Of a DNA stretch of 64,000 nucleotides, positions 11,361 to 23,089 are shown in pieces. Position numbers and translations under genes: made by a program. The stretch lies in the NCBI GenBank assembly GCA_026120185.1, contig JANUWF010002200.1, forward strand, positions 2,106,001 through 2,170,000, read 5' to 3'. Position 1 is the stretch's first letter, and the number at the start of each line of letters is the position of its first letter. The DNA is from Voacanga thouarsii (lineage: Eukaryota; Streptophyta; Magnoliopsida; Gentianales; Apocynaceae). The notes beneath the pieces are model-generated. The model was not told the DNA's origin. It saw nothing but the letters and a program-made list of their open reading frames with translations, and searched no databases.

Positions 11361-12149
11361 CTAGACTCGACTCTCTCTAGTTTCAACTGAAGCATCGGAG
11401 TCATCAGAGGCTGGTTCTATCATCCACCCCACGGAGCTATCAGGTCTCCCTATGTAGTTCTTTGCAAATCCAACACTATCACTCGGCTGCCCGGACTTAC
11501 CCTCTCGGCCTCTCTTGGCTCTCACGGCCGACCCATAGAGCTCATCCAGTGCTAATCTAACCGCACCCTTAGGCGCAGGCCTCTCACTCCCCAAGTCAGA
11601 TGGATCAACCAACCCCTTTCTCCTTAGCATGGCATCTATACCCAGTCCATATCGGAGTCCACACCCCTTAGGACTCTCTTCTAACTTCCTCTTTCCCTTA
11701 TCTACCCCTCCTGGAATTGACGGCCCAGGTTCCCTTTCTCCCGAGGCAACTCCATCCCATGACCTACCTTCCTTACCACCGAACTCCTTAAGGTCGTAGC
11801 AAGCAAGGGTCCTATCAACCTCTTCTATCTGCGGGGTCTGGGGAACCTCCATTCCTTCCTCATCCTCCTCTTCTAGCCCAGCCATCTCTCTCTCGTTCTC
11901 ATCATCCCCATTGTTCCCGAGCTCATCTACCTCTTCCTCGCTCAACTCTGCCATCTCCTCATCCCCCTCGTACTCTCCTAAGCTCTCCCTGGCCTCTATC
12001 TCTGCCTCAACCACTGAGTCATCTAGCACCGGCAGCTCACGCTCCCTCTCCGAATCAGACGTGGGTGGATCAGCTACAGGTAGTGGGGCAGGTGGATTCC
12101 CGCAGCCAGCGGGCCAGTCTCTGACAGCCGATACAACCCTTTTGACCAT
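11361..12149 (-). CDS. Uncharacterised acidic ORF upstream of gag in the gypsy element
   Basis: An uninterrupted 262-residue ORF, starting MVKRVVSAVRDWPAG, 79 bp downstream (element sense) of the primer-binding site and ending about 320 bp before the gag ATG. Composition is uneven: a Pro/Ser N-terminus, a strongly acidic middle (ESLGEYEGDEEMAELSEEEV and similar), the basic patch GKRKLEE, then a C-terminal part with RAKRGREGKSGQPSD and an Asp/Ser-rich tail. No transmembrane segment or known catalytic motif is visible. It is collinear with 2210-2998 in the other copy. Ogre/Tat elements are known to carry an ORF before gag, but this element's pol looks chromovirus-like, so the ORF may have been acquired separately. 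Function unknown. Confidence 0.65.
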   Translation of the reverse strand: MVKRVVSAVRDWPAGCGNPPAPLPVADPPTSDSERERELPVLDDSVVEAEIEARESLGEYEGDEEMAELSEEEVDELGNNGDDENEREMAGLEEEDEEGMEVPQTPQIEEVDRTLACYDLKEFGGKEGRSWDGVASGEREPGPSIPGGVDKGKRKLEESPKGCGLRYGLGIDAMLRRKGLVDPSDLGSERPAPKGAVRLALDELYGSAVRAKRGREGKSGQPSDSVGFAKNYIGRPDSSVGWMIEPASDDSDASVETRESRV

Positions 12150-12227
12150 TCTATAAGCAAAAGACAGGAACTAGTACCAGATCAAAATACTTAAGATAGA
12201 ACCCAATAAGTCAAGTAATTGCCTAAA

Positions 12228-12244
12228 CCATGTCTCAGACACCA
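12228..12244 (-). promoter_or_regulatory. Primer-binding site, copy 2 (mutated)
   Basis: The reverse complement reads TGGTGTCTGAGACATGG. Compared with copy 1 (TGGTATCAGAGACATGG) three positions differ, including two next to the primer 3' end. It lies two bases from LTR B. It is probably a poor primer site now. Confidence 0.85.
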
Positions 12245-12246
12245 CT

Positions 12247-15200
12247 TGTAATACCCCACGACTACGTACCCTAAAAGGGCAGGGATGTCGCCCCGTCCCG
12301 TAGGACAAGGGGTCTTTAAAATGAGTTATAAAATATAAAGGCAATATCCAAAAGAATCAACTTTGATAAATGAAGAAATACTCTTATTACATCAGGCTCA
12401 AGTTAGAGCAATACGAAATAAAAGAAATATTGTTCAGAAGTATAAACGACAAAAGTCTCCTAGAACAGCATAGGAAAAATAGCAAAAGCCTCTACTGTTA
12501 AAGCTCCGCTGACTCAGCACAATCTATCTCCTGAAAACATGATGTAAAACCTTGTGAGAATAAATCTCAGTAAGTCCTTTGTGTGCACATGGTGTTTTGA
12601 ATAGTACGTGTATGCAAAGTGCAAAACATTTGTAGAAATAATTTTGCAAGTCATAAACAATCTCTTTTCACAAGGAGTGGGTTTTCCTCATTGTCACACT
12701 TTGTACAAAATAAATCCTCCACTCGAACAAACAGTCATGTCACCACACGTTGGGCTCCATGAGAACAAAATGGCCAAGGCACCACACTTTGTGCACCTTG
12801 TTCGGACCAGATTACCACTCGTTGGGCGTTCTGATCAATGTGAGTGTACAGCTCACCGGTTGAGATACTCCTCTATCTCTACACCCAACAAAACCATCCG
12901 GGTGTCCATGCCGGGAATATAAATAATACTATACCAGGTACGAATGCTAGCTCGGATTGGCCTAACCAACCAACACTGTCGCATTTTCAAGCAGAGTTCA
13001 TCTTCTGGAGGTGGCCTCCTGCCAGAAGACTTACGCTAGCCCTCCAAAACTAGTATTGTTTGCCTACCCTTATTGAGTACTCAACGAACATAGTCGTCAA
13101 TTCCTGATTCAAAATATCTCCACACCTTGGCTTTGTACAACGTGGTTTTCTTTAAAAGAGTTTTCTAAAAATTTAGAAAAGAATAGTTTTCTTGATATAT
13201 CATTAGTTTGACAAAACCGTTTAAAGAATAATCATCCACGTTTACAACCCAAATAATCATAGTTCAACAATAGCTTTACAAAGTTTCACAACATAGACTT
13301 GCCATCACAACATTTAACAAAAGAGTTTATACAAGGACGTACATCACAACATTTAACAAAAGAGTTTATGCAAGGACTTACTTGATATGCCTCAGATAAA
13401 TAAGATAAAATCACAGCTTGCTTTCCTTAATTATCCTCCTGATCTACACCATATAATATCATGATCAGGGTCTCAATTAATTCAAACATGCTCTAATCTC
13501 ATTTATTTTCACAACAATTCGCAATCCCCTATTTAAATCCAAGTAAACTATCCAATCCCCAAAGATCGTATACCATGACCATATGCTCATCCAACTAATA
13601 GACATCATTAAATCTTACTTTCGGCATCAAGGGTGGGTATTCCATTACCTTGCAACAACCGGGTAATGAGGTCTCGATGCTCCTATGGTGATCGTCCCGA
13701 GTTCGCTTGAAAAGAAGAGAAAAGCTACCTCCTTTGCTCCTCTTGACCGACAATTAAAGAAGAAGATGAAATCAGCCACTGTGTGGTGTGATTTAAGGGA
13801 AAAAGAAGGAGAAAAGAATCATTAGAGATAACGGCATCAAGAGGTTGAAAGGATTTTTGCTTACCTTAAGGTGTGTTCGATTTTTGCTCAGAATAGTTCT
13901 TGAGTTTTTCGAGAATTTACAGAGAGAATTTGCTAGAATTTTCGTGTGGTAAGGAGGGGGTGTCGGCTACTGTGATTTAGGTTTAGAGAAGATTGGTTTA
14001 TGGTTAGATGGTGGTGTTTAGGAAGACTCCTAATGGCTTTAGGTTTCTTGGACAGCAAGGGCAAAAATTTGCAGCTTGCGGTACCTTTGATGCTGGCCGA
14101 ATTCAAGAGGGATTAAGAGGAGAAAAGTGTTCTGAAATTGCTCCCTAGACTGGCCGAAATAATGCTCAAGAGAAGGGTTGAGTGTGTTCAGGTTTTTGGG
14201 CCGAACAAAGAAGAGTTTGAGAAGGTTTGAAGAGCTGAAATTTCTGTGCGCGTGCAGTGGTTTTGCTGTACGAAATTGCTGAACAATAAGAGGAGAAATT
14301 CTGGTCTGTTGTAGCTGCGGTTCTGTCGTAATTTTCAGAGAAAAGATGAGGGTTTTAGGCGCAGAAAATTGGCTTGATCAACTGAGGATTCTGGTGTGTT
14401 TTGGTGTGTAGAATTTCGGTTTGTATGGGAGTGCAAGCTGGCCGAAATTCCTGTACAAGGCTGGCCAAAATCTGTGCAAGTGTTATGTGAAAATTCTGTA
14501 AAAGAGTGACGGATTTTTGGACTGTTTTGGCTACTATTTTTGACGAAATTCCAGAAGAGAAACGTGTGGTCTTTAGGTGCTGGAATTTGGCTTAATCAAC
14601 AAGGAGTTTTGGTAGGTTTTAGATTGCAAAGCTGTCGAAAATTCTGGGCATAAGCTGAACGAAAATTCTGGAATTTTTTGTGAAGAAAAATCTGATTTTG
14701 TGTTACTAGAGTAATCTGATATGGTGGGGGTTGTTCTAGGTAATTGGAGCTAGGGTTTGAAGAGTTTGATTGCAATTAGGAGGGCAAGAATTTCGTGTAG
14801 CTTGTGCTTGCACAAAGCTGCCGAAATTCAGCTAGGAAAAGGGATTCTAATCCTAGTTGATTTAGAATTGAATAAAATCTGGTTTTATCATGGATTTGGA
14901 TAAGATTTCCTCTAGTCCTGGAAGAGTTTGGATTGAGCTAAAGTTCCTCCAAGAAGTGGCGGCACTTGCTAGAAATTTTTCCAGATTTTTAGCTAACATT
15001 CTAGAGTTAAAATCAACAAAGTTTCCTACTAAGAAAATGACTCATTAATTCCAACTATCCATGGCAACATCTATTAAGCTAAAATCAAGCTAAAATTTTA
15101 ATTACTAGCTAGGGTTTTTTCGAAAATCCTATGGAATAAAAGCTGAAAATTAAAAGTGAACCTTATTCACATCCAAGTCCTTGAATTTAGGAAATAATTA

Positions 15201-15643
15201 TAGAGACTTGTTTCCTTGGAGTAATGGCACTAAAATTTCTCTAGGTTTGCTATATCTTTTTCGGCCAAGACATGGAAACTCTAAGGAAAAGAATCTTCAA
15301 AAAGAGACACTAGGATTCACAAGAGATAGGATTTGAACTCGGGCCACCACGGAAAAATCACAATCCTCCCCGCTATTCCAAATCGATTCCAATACTAATT
15401 CTTCCTACAAGAAGTTCTTACCACCCCAATACTCATCCTTCCAAATCTTCGACCAAACCTCCCTTAACCAAATCTTTAACAACATACTATTTCACCTCAA
15501 TTAATTCAAATGCAAGAGCAACGGAAAAATTTATATGCATCAATGCAAATAAAATAATTCTTAGCTACCACATAAAATGCAAAATACCATGCAATGCACG
15601 ACTTTTCCACATAGTCAAAGGTAGTTTTGGGTGGGGTATTACA
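12247..15643 (-). repeat. Gypsy LTR B (5' LTR of copy 2)
   Basis: Starts TGTAATACCCC, ends GGGGTATTACA, 3397 bp, collinear with LTR A. The terminal inverted repeat is perfect here, whereas LTR A has TGCAACACCCC at one end (transitions). The next five bases, GAGCG, are the candidate target duplication. It also contains the 39-bp pair (13306-13383). Confidence 0.95.
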
Positions 15644-15648
15644 GAGCG

Positions 15649-18600
15649 ACAGGACATTGAGATTAGCCTTCCCGGCTAGTCGTTTAGCACCTGAAAATTA
15701 CCTTATGTCGACGGGCATACACTTTCAAGTTGCTCGCAGATGCTAGGCGGGGACACCTAACGTGTTCAACTCCTTGCTGCCTTGATGGCGATTGACATCA
15801 GGAGTGGGATCCCTAGGCTTATGGTGGCAAATCAAAGAGACTAATCTTTCGGTATCATGCTTGTTAGCCCTTAGCACACCGACAATGCACAGTTGAGTGT
15901 TGTAGGCTTGCATCCTAATATAATAAGACTGTGATGTCGAAGGCTAAGCCTTATGAGCTTTGCACACAGGCTGATCTTCTATTGAGATAAGTGCCTATAT
16001 TTCTCAAAATCGGGCAAAGTTATTATTTGAAACTTGGTTTTCCAATTGGCTTGGAGTGCAAGGCAATGTTTTTATTAAACATCGGATTTTCCATATGTGC
16101 TTGAAGTTCCGAGGCTCTTGAATAAACCTTTCTACTAAGTTGTAGAGTTGTTTTCAGTGAAAAATTATGATCAACTCCTGTGATATGTTTTTATCAAGGA
16201 AATGTCCAAGAAAACTATTTTTCTTTACTTTACTAAGAAATCACTGTCACACACAAGACTCACTAAGTGATTTCTACTCACACGTGTTTTTTTCCTAATT
16301 ATCTTAGGATCGGGATCTGAGGACCTACAGTGTTGAGAAGTAGTCTAATATTCAGAATTTGTGCTATCTATCGAGTGTAAGTACACTCTATATGGGTGTA
16401 ACAACCCTATAGAGGTACTACAAGTTGTACACCATTTTTAGTTGTGAGGTAAGATGACCTTTTAGTTGGCTTCTATTTATGATTTGTTGCATTATTTCAT
16501 CTTTATTGGCTTTGATTGTTATAAAGACCCCTTATTTGGGAGATCAGATGGGGCGACCCCCAATATTATTACATGCTTTTGGGATGTCTTCTAATATAGG
16601 TGTCACATTTTTCTTCTTATTTATTTGAAATTCTTTGTTTTTCATGTTTTTAGATTCTAGTTTCTTTTGTTTCTTAATAATAATTTTTTTTTTAAAAAAA
16701 AAAGAAAATTTGTGGACACTTGTTTTTGTAGTGATCACACCTTGCATATCATTGAGGACAATGCTGCATTTTAAAGTAAAGGGTAGGGTAGGTTTTGAAT
16801 TTTTTTTTTTTTTTTTACTTTTTGAAAATTTTTTAGATTTTGTGATTTTAATGCTATATTTTAAGAAAAATTCTAGAAAATCTCCTGAATGTTAGGTATT
16901 GGAATTGTTTTCTCTTGTGGTTAATCTTGATCTCCCAAAAAGTATTTTTTGATCTTGTATATTTATTGATTTGAGAAGTGTTGAAAGGATATAAACTTGC
17001 ATAATTTCTTTACTAGTTCTTCTTAACTATCGAATCTAAATTATTTTTGGCCGTGATCTTGTGATTTGATAAGATACCTAGGCTTTATTATGCATTTGAT
17101 GCCACTTGTGGTCACTTTATATGCACTAGAATTATTTGTTTACATGTTTGAGGCAAAATTTTAAGGTTATTTTGATTTACTTAGGAATGACATTAGGTCT
17201 TCTTTGAATTGTTTTTTCTTTTCAAGCCTATTATGTTTTATATCATTTTATCCCTTTTTGAGCTTTATGTGAAAGGGTGGTTGGTGGCTTCACTTATTCT
17301 TGTTAACTAGTCTATTTACCTACCTTTATAGCCTCATTATTATTGTTATTTTTTCTATTCCCTTATGAGAGAGGAAGGTGCACACCTCTTAAGTGAGGGC
17401 TTGGTTCATTTTTGAATGGATTATAAGGAGGTAATATGATATGGAAAAGAGATGGCTTGAATTGTTGAAAAGTTAAAGATTTGGAAAAATAAGGAAGAAG
17501 AAAAATGGCTTGTGATGTGGAAACAGAAAAGAAAGAAAGATGGGAATTTTTGTGAGTTTCTAGAAGAAGAAAAGAAAAGGAAAAAAGAGCAAGAAGACAG
17601 AAATAGCAAAAAAGCAAAAGAAAGAGAAGAAGGAAAAATTCTAGAATTTTTGTTTTAAAAAAATGTTGGTTATGTTTGGCTAAGTTTGGGTATGATTGAA
17701 TCCTCTCAAGAACTTAAGTGAAGTATTAAGTGAGGAGTTCATAAGTATGTAAAGGGCAGTCAGAATACGTTTTTGAGTTCATTTGCTTTCTCTCCCATTT
17801 GTTTTTGCATATTTCCTTTCCCTTCATTTGATAACCATTTTCTTAGCCTAACATTACAAGCCAAGAAAGTCCTATTAGACCCAACTAAGTCATTCTAGTC
17901 TCCATTAGTGGAGAGTGTGTAAACTTACAAGCTTATGGTTGTGTTGTTCTTCAATCCTTATGATCATGAGTTCTCATTTGATGCATACCATTACCTAAAT
18001 ATTTGAGTTAAATTACTTAATTATAGCTGTATTGTTTTTTTTTTTTTTTTGAGTGTCTATGGGTAGGTTACATTAATATTGATATTATTCTTGGATATTT
18101 TTCATTCTTTTCTTTTTGAGCTGATGTATATTGATGATTTTTCCATTTTTTTTTTCATATGAGATTTTGAGGCTGATTTCAAGATGAGATGATTCTGCGT
18201 TTAATATTTTAGAGTTTTATTTCTTTGCTCAAGGGTGATCAAAGTTCTAAGTGAGGGGTAGTTAATGGATTATATTTTCATAATATTTTAATTACTATTT
18301 TCTCACTTAAAATTTATGTTTAATTGATTAAATTATTATGATTCTTGATTTGCCTGTGTGAATTAAATAATATTGTACTTAGTTAGGTCTAATTAAGGCG
18401 ATTTATATTTATATTTATATTATTACCCCAGGTAGAGTTTCCTTCATAGTTGGCCAAATATGATGGAATTCATGAGGCACAAGAATACAAGAGAATGGAG
18501 AAGTCTGGAAGAAATAACAAAAAAAGAGGACAAAAGGGGTGGTGGAAATGATGGCAAGAAAGGAAAAAGGAAAGAAGCAAGGATTGGCAAAAGACAAAAG

Positions 18601-19589
18601 AGGAAGAATTGGAATGCAAAAGAAAGTCAAAACTCCAAGAGAATAATTGGTTGAATTGGACTTGGACTTCACTATGTCTCAAGAGCCACAGGATGCTGCT
18701 ATTTAACGAGGCAACAGGAAGACACATAAAAAAGAATTTTTCGCATGGGGGAATTCTCGGCTAGTGCAGAAACAAAGGGAACAGAGGTGAAACAAAGAAG
18801 GAAAAGGGGGCTTCAGTCCAGGCTATTCTTTTACTTATTTATTTCCATTTTATGTTAATTAAACATTTGATTTTGGATATTGAGCTTATGTGTAACTAAA
18901 TTTTTTAAGACTAAAACCTTCAATGGAGGCTGAAACTTTTTATGTGTTTGGTTGATTTCAATTAAAAATTATTTCTTTAATCTCGTTTTTTGTTAATTGT
19001 TATTATTGTTCTTATAGCTTGTAATTTTATGGTCAATTATTGTATGAACTTAAATTTATTCTAATTTCATAGATGTACTAGATTAAATTAAACTGTAGTA
19101 ATAACAACACATTGTAACATTGATTAGAAATAGATTCGATTTTTTTGTATAGTTTCAAGCGAGTAGAAAACAAAAGTTAGAGAAATCTATAGAGTTTTAT
19201 GCAACTTTATTAATTAAAATTATGTAGAAATATGATTGATTTATTAATTAAAGTTAGGAACTTTTCACCAAGAGATTAGGTCTAGCTTATTTTTGGGAGT
19301 TCTACCATTATCCAATTTGAGAATTAATTTAAAGGAATCAACCATTCACCATAAAAGGAGTAAGTTGGGTTTGAAGTTTCTTGGTCTATTCTTTGCCATT
19401 GATTTAATTAATTTAATTTTCTTTGTTGATTTTTATTTTTTCTATTTTTTATTAGTAATTAATTCTTAAATTAAAATATTTTTATTTTGGTTTGAGTTAA
19501 GTTATAAGAAAATGAATTTTACAGTTAAGTAGGGAATGCCTTGTACTTACTACTTTATTACTTGTTTGATATTTGTGCACTTACAAATT
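15649..19589. other. AT-rich gene-less stretch with an old gypsy-like remnant
   Basis: No convincing coding region in 3.9 kb. At 16751-16792 (+) the sequence ATTGAGGACAATGCTGC followed by an AAGTAAAGGGTAGGGTAGG purine run resembles the conserved segment just 3' of pol in Athila/Tat-type gypsy elements, so this may be the noncoding 3' half of a very old plus-strand element. Homopolymer T runs lie at 16800-16816 and 18036-18050. The ORFs at 16635, 17363 and 18460 are low-complexity chance frames. Confidence 0.4.
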
Positions 19590-19599
19590 TTACATAAAA

Positions 19600-20190
19600 A
19601 ATTAAAGACAAAATTGATAGCTCTACATATGGGTTTATATGTATCCTTTGTTAAATTATGTCCTAAAAAGGTTATTTCAATTTGAAATAACCATTTTGGC
19701 AGTTACTACTAAACCATTAGCTTTAATAATATTAAAGAATTGTTTTAAATATTTAAAATATTGGTCTATATTTTCAGAATAAACTAAAACATAATTGATG
19801 TAAGCTATTGTAAATTGACTATAAGGATTAAGTATATTGTTCATAACACATTTGAAATTTAGAGAGTATATTCTTTAATCCAAAAAGTATAACATTCCAC
19901 TCATATTATTCAAAAGGTATATTAAAAGTAGTTTTATATTTATCATTTTATTCTGTTTGTATTTGCCAAAATCCTTCATATCAAATTTACTATAAATAGT
20001 AGCTTTGTAAGTTATTTTCAAAAACCTTATTTATTAGGTATAGGATATCTTATCCACTTTAAATTTTTATTTAGTGGTTTATAATTTGATTACTAATCTA
20101 GGTGCCCCCACTCTTTTTCAGCTTGATTGTTAACATAAAAGGCTGGACAACTCCAACAAAATTTGGATGGCCTAATAATCTATTTAGCCA
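19600..20190 (-). pseudogene. Caulimovirid reverse transcriptase remnant
   Basis: Recognised on the minus strand by the segment INYKPLNKNLKWIRYPIPNK (around 20090-20029), a KFDMK block just after it, and a FLGH-type block near 19670. The position of the catalytic YIDD at 19791-19802 reads YINY, so both aspartates are lost. At least two frame changes are needed to follow the domain. Decayed copy only. Confidence 0.78.
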
Positions 20191-20566
20191 ATCATTATTT
20201 TCTTCTTACAATATGCTATTAATTCATGATTCATTTGTATAGGTCTAACTTTAGTAGAGATATCATTCTCACTAAAGCCATCTATATATGGTAAACTAAT
20301 TACATGTTTTTTTTTTATTCCAAAAAATCATTAGGAACATTGGAGCAAATTTGTTCTTCTAACAACTTTTGGAAATCTATTATCTTTTGTTGAATTGACG
20401 AATCCTTTATATATTCTTCTATTCTTTTCTAACGTATTTCTTCCTTTAAAAATTTAATTTGAGCAGTTAATAAATTAATTTTAGATATATTAGTATTTTT
20501 TTAAATATCTAAATCCTTTTGTTTTGGACTATTTAGAAATTCAAATGTAATTCTTTGTCCTAGAAT

Positions 20567-20870
20567 TTATGTATGTATACCAAAACTATCAACTGTAAAA
20601 GGATATATTTGGGTGAGAAAAGGGGTTCCTAAAATAACAAATTTTGATAAATTTTTAACTAGAATAATGTAGTTTTTGAAACATATATTACCATTGCATA
20701 TATGGGCATTTGATAATTTATATCTAATTTCTAATTTTGATCTTGAAGTTAAATATAATTTTTTTATAATTTTTTTGTAAATATAGTTGGTATACAAATC
20801 CCTCAGTTATATATTTCTGATAAGCCCCTAAATCCATAAGAATTGCAACTTCAATCATAAAATTATCTCC
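20567..20870 (-). pseudogene. Caulimovirid aspartic protease remnant
   Basis: The active-site region reads MDLGA near 20840 where D-T/S-G-A is expected, followed after a +1 frame change by a longer open segment ending with GTPFLTQIYPF (around 20620), a highly characteristic protease C-terminal block of caulimovirids. The frame change lies near 20797. Confidence 0.82.
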
Positions 20871-21484
20871 TACTCTTATTGTAATATATACATACTATTT
20901 TTGAAATCAAATTTTAGTTATAACTGTAAAAAATTCATCTATAATTTCTTCCTCGACTACAGCTTTCTTTTATTTTGAGTGTTTACTTCATTTTCTAATT
21001 TTAATGTTAATATATCTGTTTTTATTTCATTATTAGGTCTTTAATTTCTTGTTGTAAATCTTACACATATATTTTTGCTTCTAAAAGTTTAAAATCTATT
21101 AAATACTTGTTTTACATCAAAAGGTTCGATACTTCTATGTTCTTGTAAACTATTTTTCTTAATTTTAGTAGATATTTTATTTTAATATCTTCATTGACTA
21201 TTTTGTCAATTAAGTAAAAAAAGAATTGTTAGATTTCCTTAGTAATAACACTTATTGTTCTACTAGCACAACTACACAATCCTATGGAATCACAACCATT
21301 TTCTTGATCAGTAAAATAATTAAATTCTTCCTGAAGATTATATATTTTCATCATTAGTTTCTGTTGAAAAAAGAACTATTATCATAATGGTCTAATATTT
21401 AGAAAATCTTTTCTCTAATTTCTTCTTCTAGTTCTAACTCATTAATTTTATTTTTATTTTTAGATTTTGCTTTATATTCTTTAG

Positions 21485-21947
21485 CTAAACTGCCTTCCCC
21501 CCCCTAGTTATAGCATTTTGATCTATTATCTTTCTCATCCTTTGTAGCTTTACTTTTACTAAATTTTCTCTTTTTATAGGTTCTATCAGATTTATTTTTC
21601 AATGGTTTCTTCTTCTTATATTTTCTAGCAATTTTAGATGAAGGCACTGTTACTTTTGGGTATCAAAAATCTTGACAAAAATTTTCTAATTCTTTTCTAG
21701 TAATACTATATTCTTTCTTAATTTGAGATTTTAATTTTATATCAGTACATAACTCTAATCCTACTACATTCATATTATTAACTAGGTCTCCAAATGTTAA
21801 TGTATCATATGGTATATCTTCTTTATAGTTAGTTCTAAGATTTTGTCCTACTCTGTCAGCAAATAAGGGCAATAATTCTGATATAAATCTTTCTTTCCAA
21901 AATACATGATGACCATCAGTTTTAACCATAACCTTATTAAAAAACAT
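21485..21947 (-). pseudogene. Caulimovirid coat-protein core and damaged zinc knuckle
   Basis: The minus-strand ORF 21947-21663 (94 residues) contains HHVFWKERFISELLPLFADR, then DIPYDTLTFGDLVN, the pattern of the caulimovirid coat-protein core just upstream of its CCHC knuckle. About 130 bases further, at 21530-21485, a knuckle-like CYN...LAKEY is broken by a stop and a G/C homopolymer (ccccccccc at 21498-21506). In a virus this region binds the RNA pregenome. Confidence 0.72.
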
Positions 21948-23089
21948 ATCTTTATAACATCTAAAATTATGTAATTTGAGACAAATTAAATTTGTAAGAA
22001 CTTCTGAACTCTTTTCTTGAAAGTTTGAGGTTCTCCTATAAACTATTTTGTAATTGCATATAAAGTAGCTATTACATCTTGCTTAGGTTGTTGCTTAGTT
22101 TGTGTTTCACTAGTTCCTTTTATATATTTTTACCACTGTAATAAGAGTGTAGGCTGTAAGGATTTGCTGGCATTGGTTAGGTGTAAACTAGTTATCCCAC
22201 CAACTCTTTAAAATGCCAATAAATTTGACAACTAATAAAGGCTACACATTGATAATCAATGTTTTTACCATGAAACCGATAAGTTGTAACTACTATTCCC
22301 ATTTCATGGATCAAATTATATATCTATGTTCAAACATATAATCTAAATTCCATTTTACTCTATCATGATCACTAAAAGAGAATGCTACATTAAGATGTCT
22401 TTCTTCATGTTGTATATTTGGAAAAGAAGGTCTAGCATAATAATTTCTTCTATTAGGTTAATGCTTAGAAGAATTATTTCATTTTTCATAACCATTAATT
22501 CTATTAATATCTAGAGTGTCTAAAGTGTTTATCGGTTCATTGATTTCAAGTTTTTGGAGTGTTTGTATTTTAGAAGTAGACTTTGATACTTTTACTTTTT
22601 GCATTAATCTTTCATTAATTTCATTAAGGACACTATAAGTAATCTCAAAATTACCTTGTAATTTAGATGGATCGTTTTCTAGAATTTCATATAATTTAAT
22701 AATTGAGTTTTTATCTATCTTAGATCCATTATTAATTTTATCGGAATGTTTCTAAGACTAGATTTGTTATCTATTTCTTGTAATTGATTTGCTAAAGATG
22801 ACAACATCTCATTAGTATAAAATATTTTGAACAACTTTATTTAAATCCTTTTGGGTAGGTTCACCTATAAAATTTACATTTTCTAATTTAAAAGGTAATG
22901 CAGTTATAACCCTTCCATCATATGGTATTTTAATTTCTTCTAATAGAAGTATTTGTAATTCTATTATTTCATTAGTTGAAGTATGACATTTATATATAAT
23001 AACTTCTAAAGATTGTGGAGTATTAAATCCCCTTGAGCTGTCTTACAAACACTATCTTTTTCTCTCTAGCCATCGTACTCTTATCTTAA

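Larger units (their letters stand above)
3099..15643 (-). mobile_element. Complete Ty3/gypsy (chromovirus, Tekay-like) element, copy 2
   Basis: Right to left on the minus strand: 5' LTR 12247-15643, primer-binding site, extra ORF, gag, protease, RT-RNase H, integrase, polypurine tract, 3' LTR 3099-6473. Total length is 12.5 kb. The domain order PR-RT-RH-INT and the integrase tail place it in Ty3/gypsy, and the general style of the proteins and the long LTRs suggest the Tekay/Del chromoviruses. The sequence after the right LTR starts GAGCG (15644-15648), the expected 5-bp target duplication. Its partner must lie beyond the left window edge, because the array continues there. Confidence 0.93.
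19590..23040 (-). pseudogene. Endogenous caulimovirid (florendovirus/petuvirus-like) fragment
   Basis: A 3.4-kb minus-strand relic of a plant pararetrovirus polyprotein. Reading 5' to 3' on the minus strand there is a movement/coat N-terminal part (23040-22540), a coat-protein core (21947-21663), a damaged zinc knuckle (around 21530-21485), an aspartic protease (20870-20567) and a reverse transcriptase (20190-19600). The RNase H part was not found. Stops, frameshifts and T-rich drift are scattered throughout, so it is non-functional. Such sequences enter plant genomes by illegitimate recombination and are common in dicots. The order coat-protease-RT in one polyprotein fits florendoviruses or petuviruses better than genera with separate ORFs. 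Confidence 0.82.

Noticed and set aside
17363..18727. Overlapping ORFs rich in Phe/Ser or Lys/Glu
   Set aside because: Produced by poly-purine/poly-pyrimidine DNA; both strands give long frames of the same low complexity.
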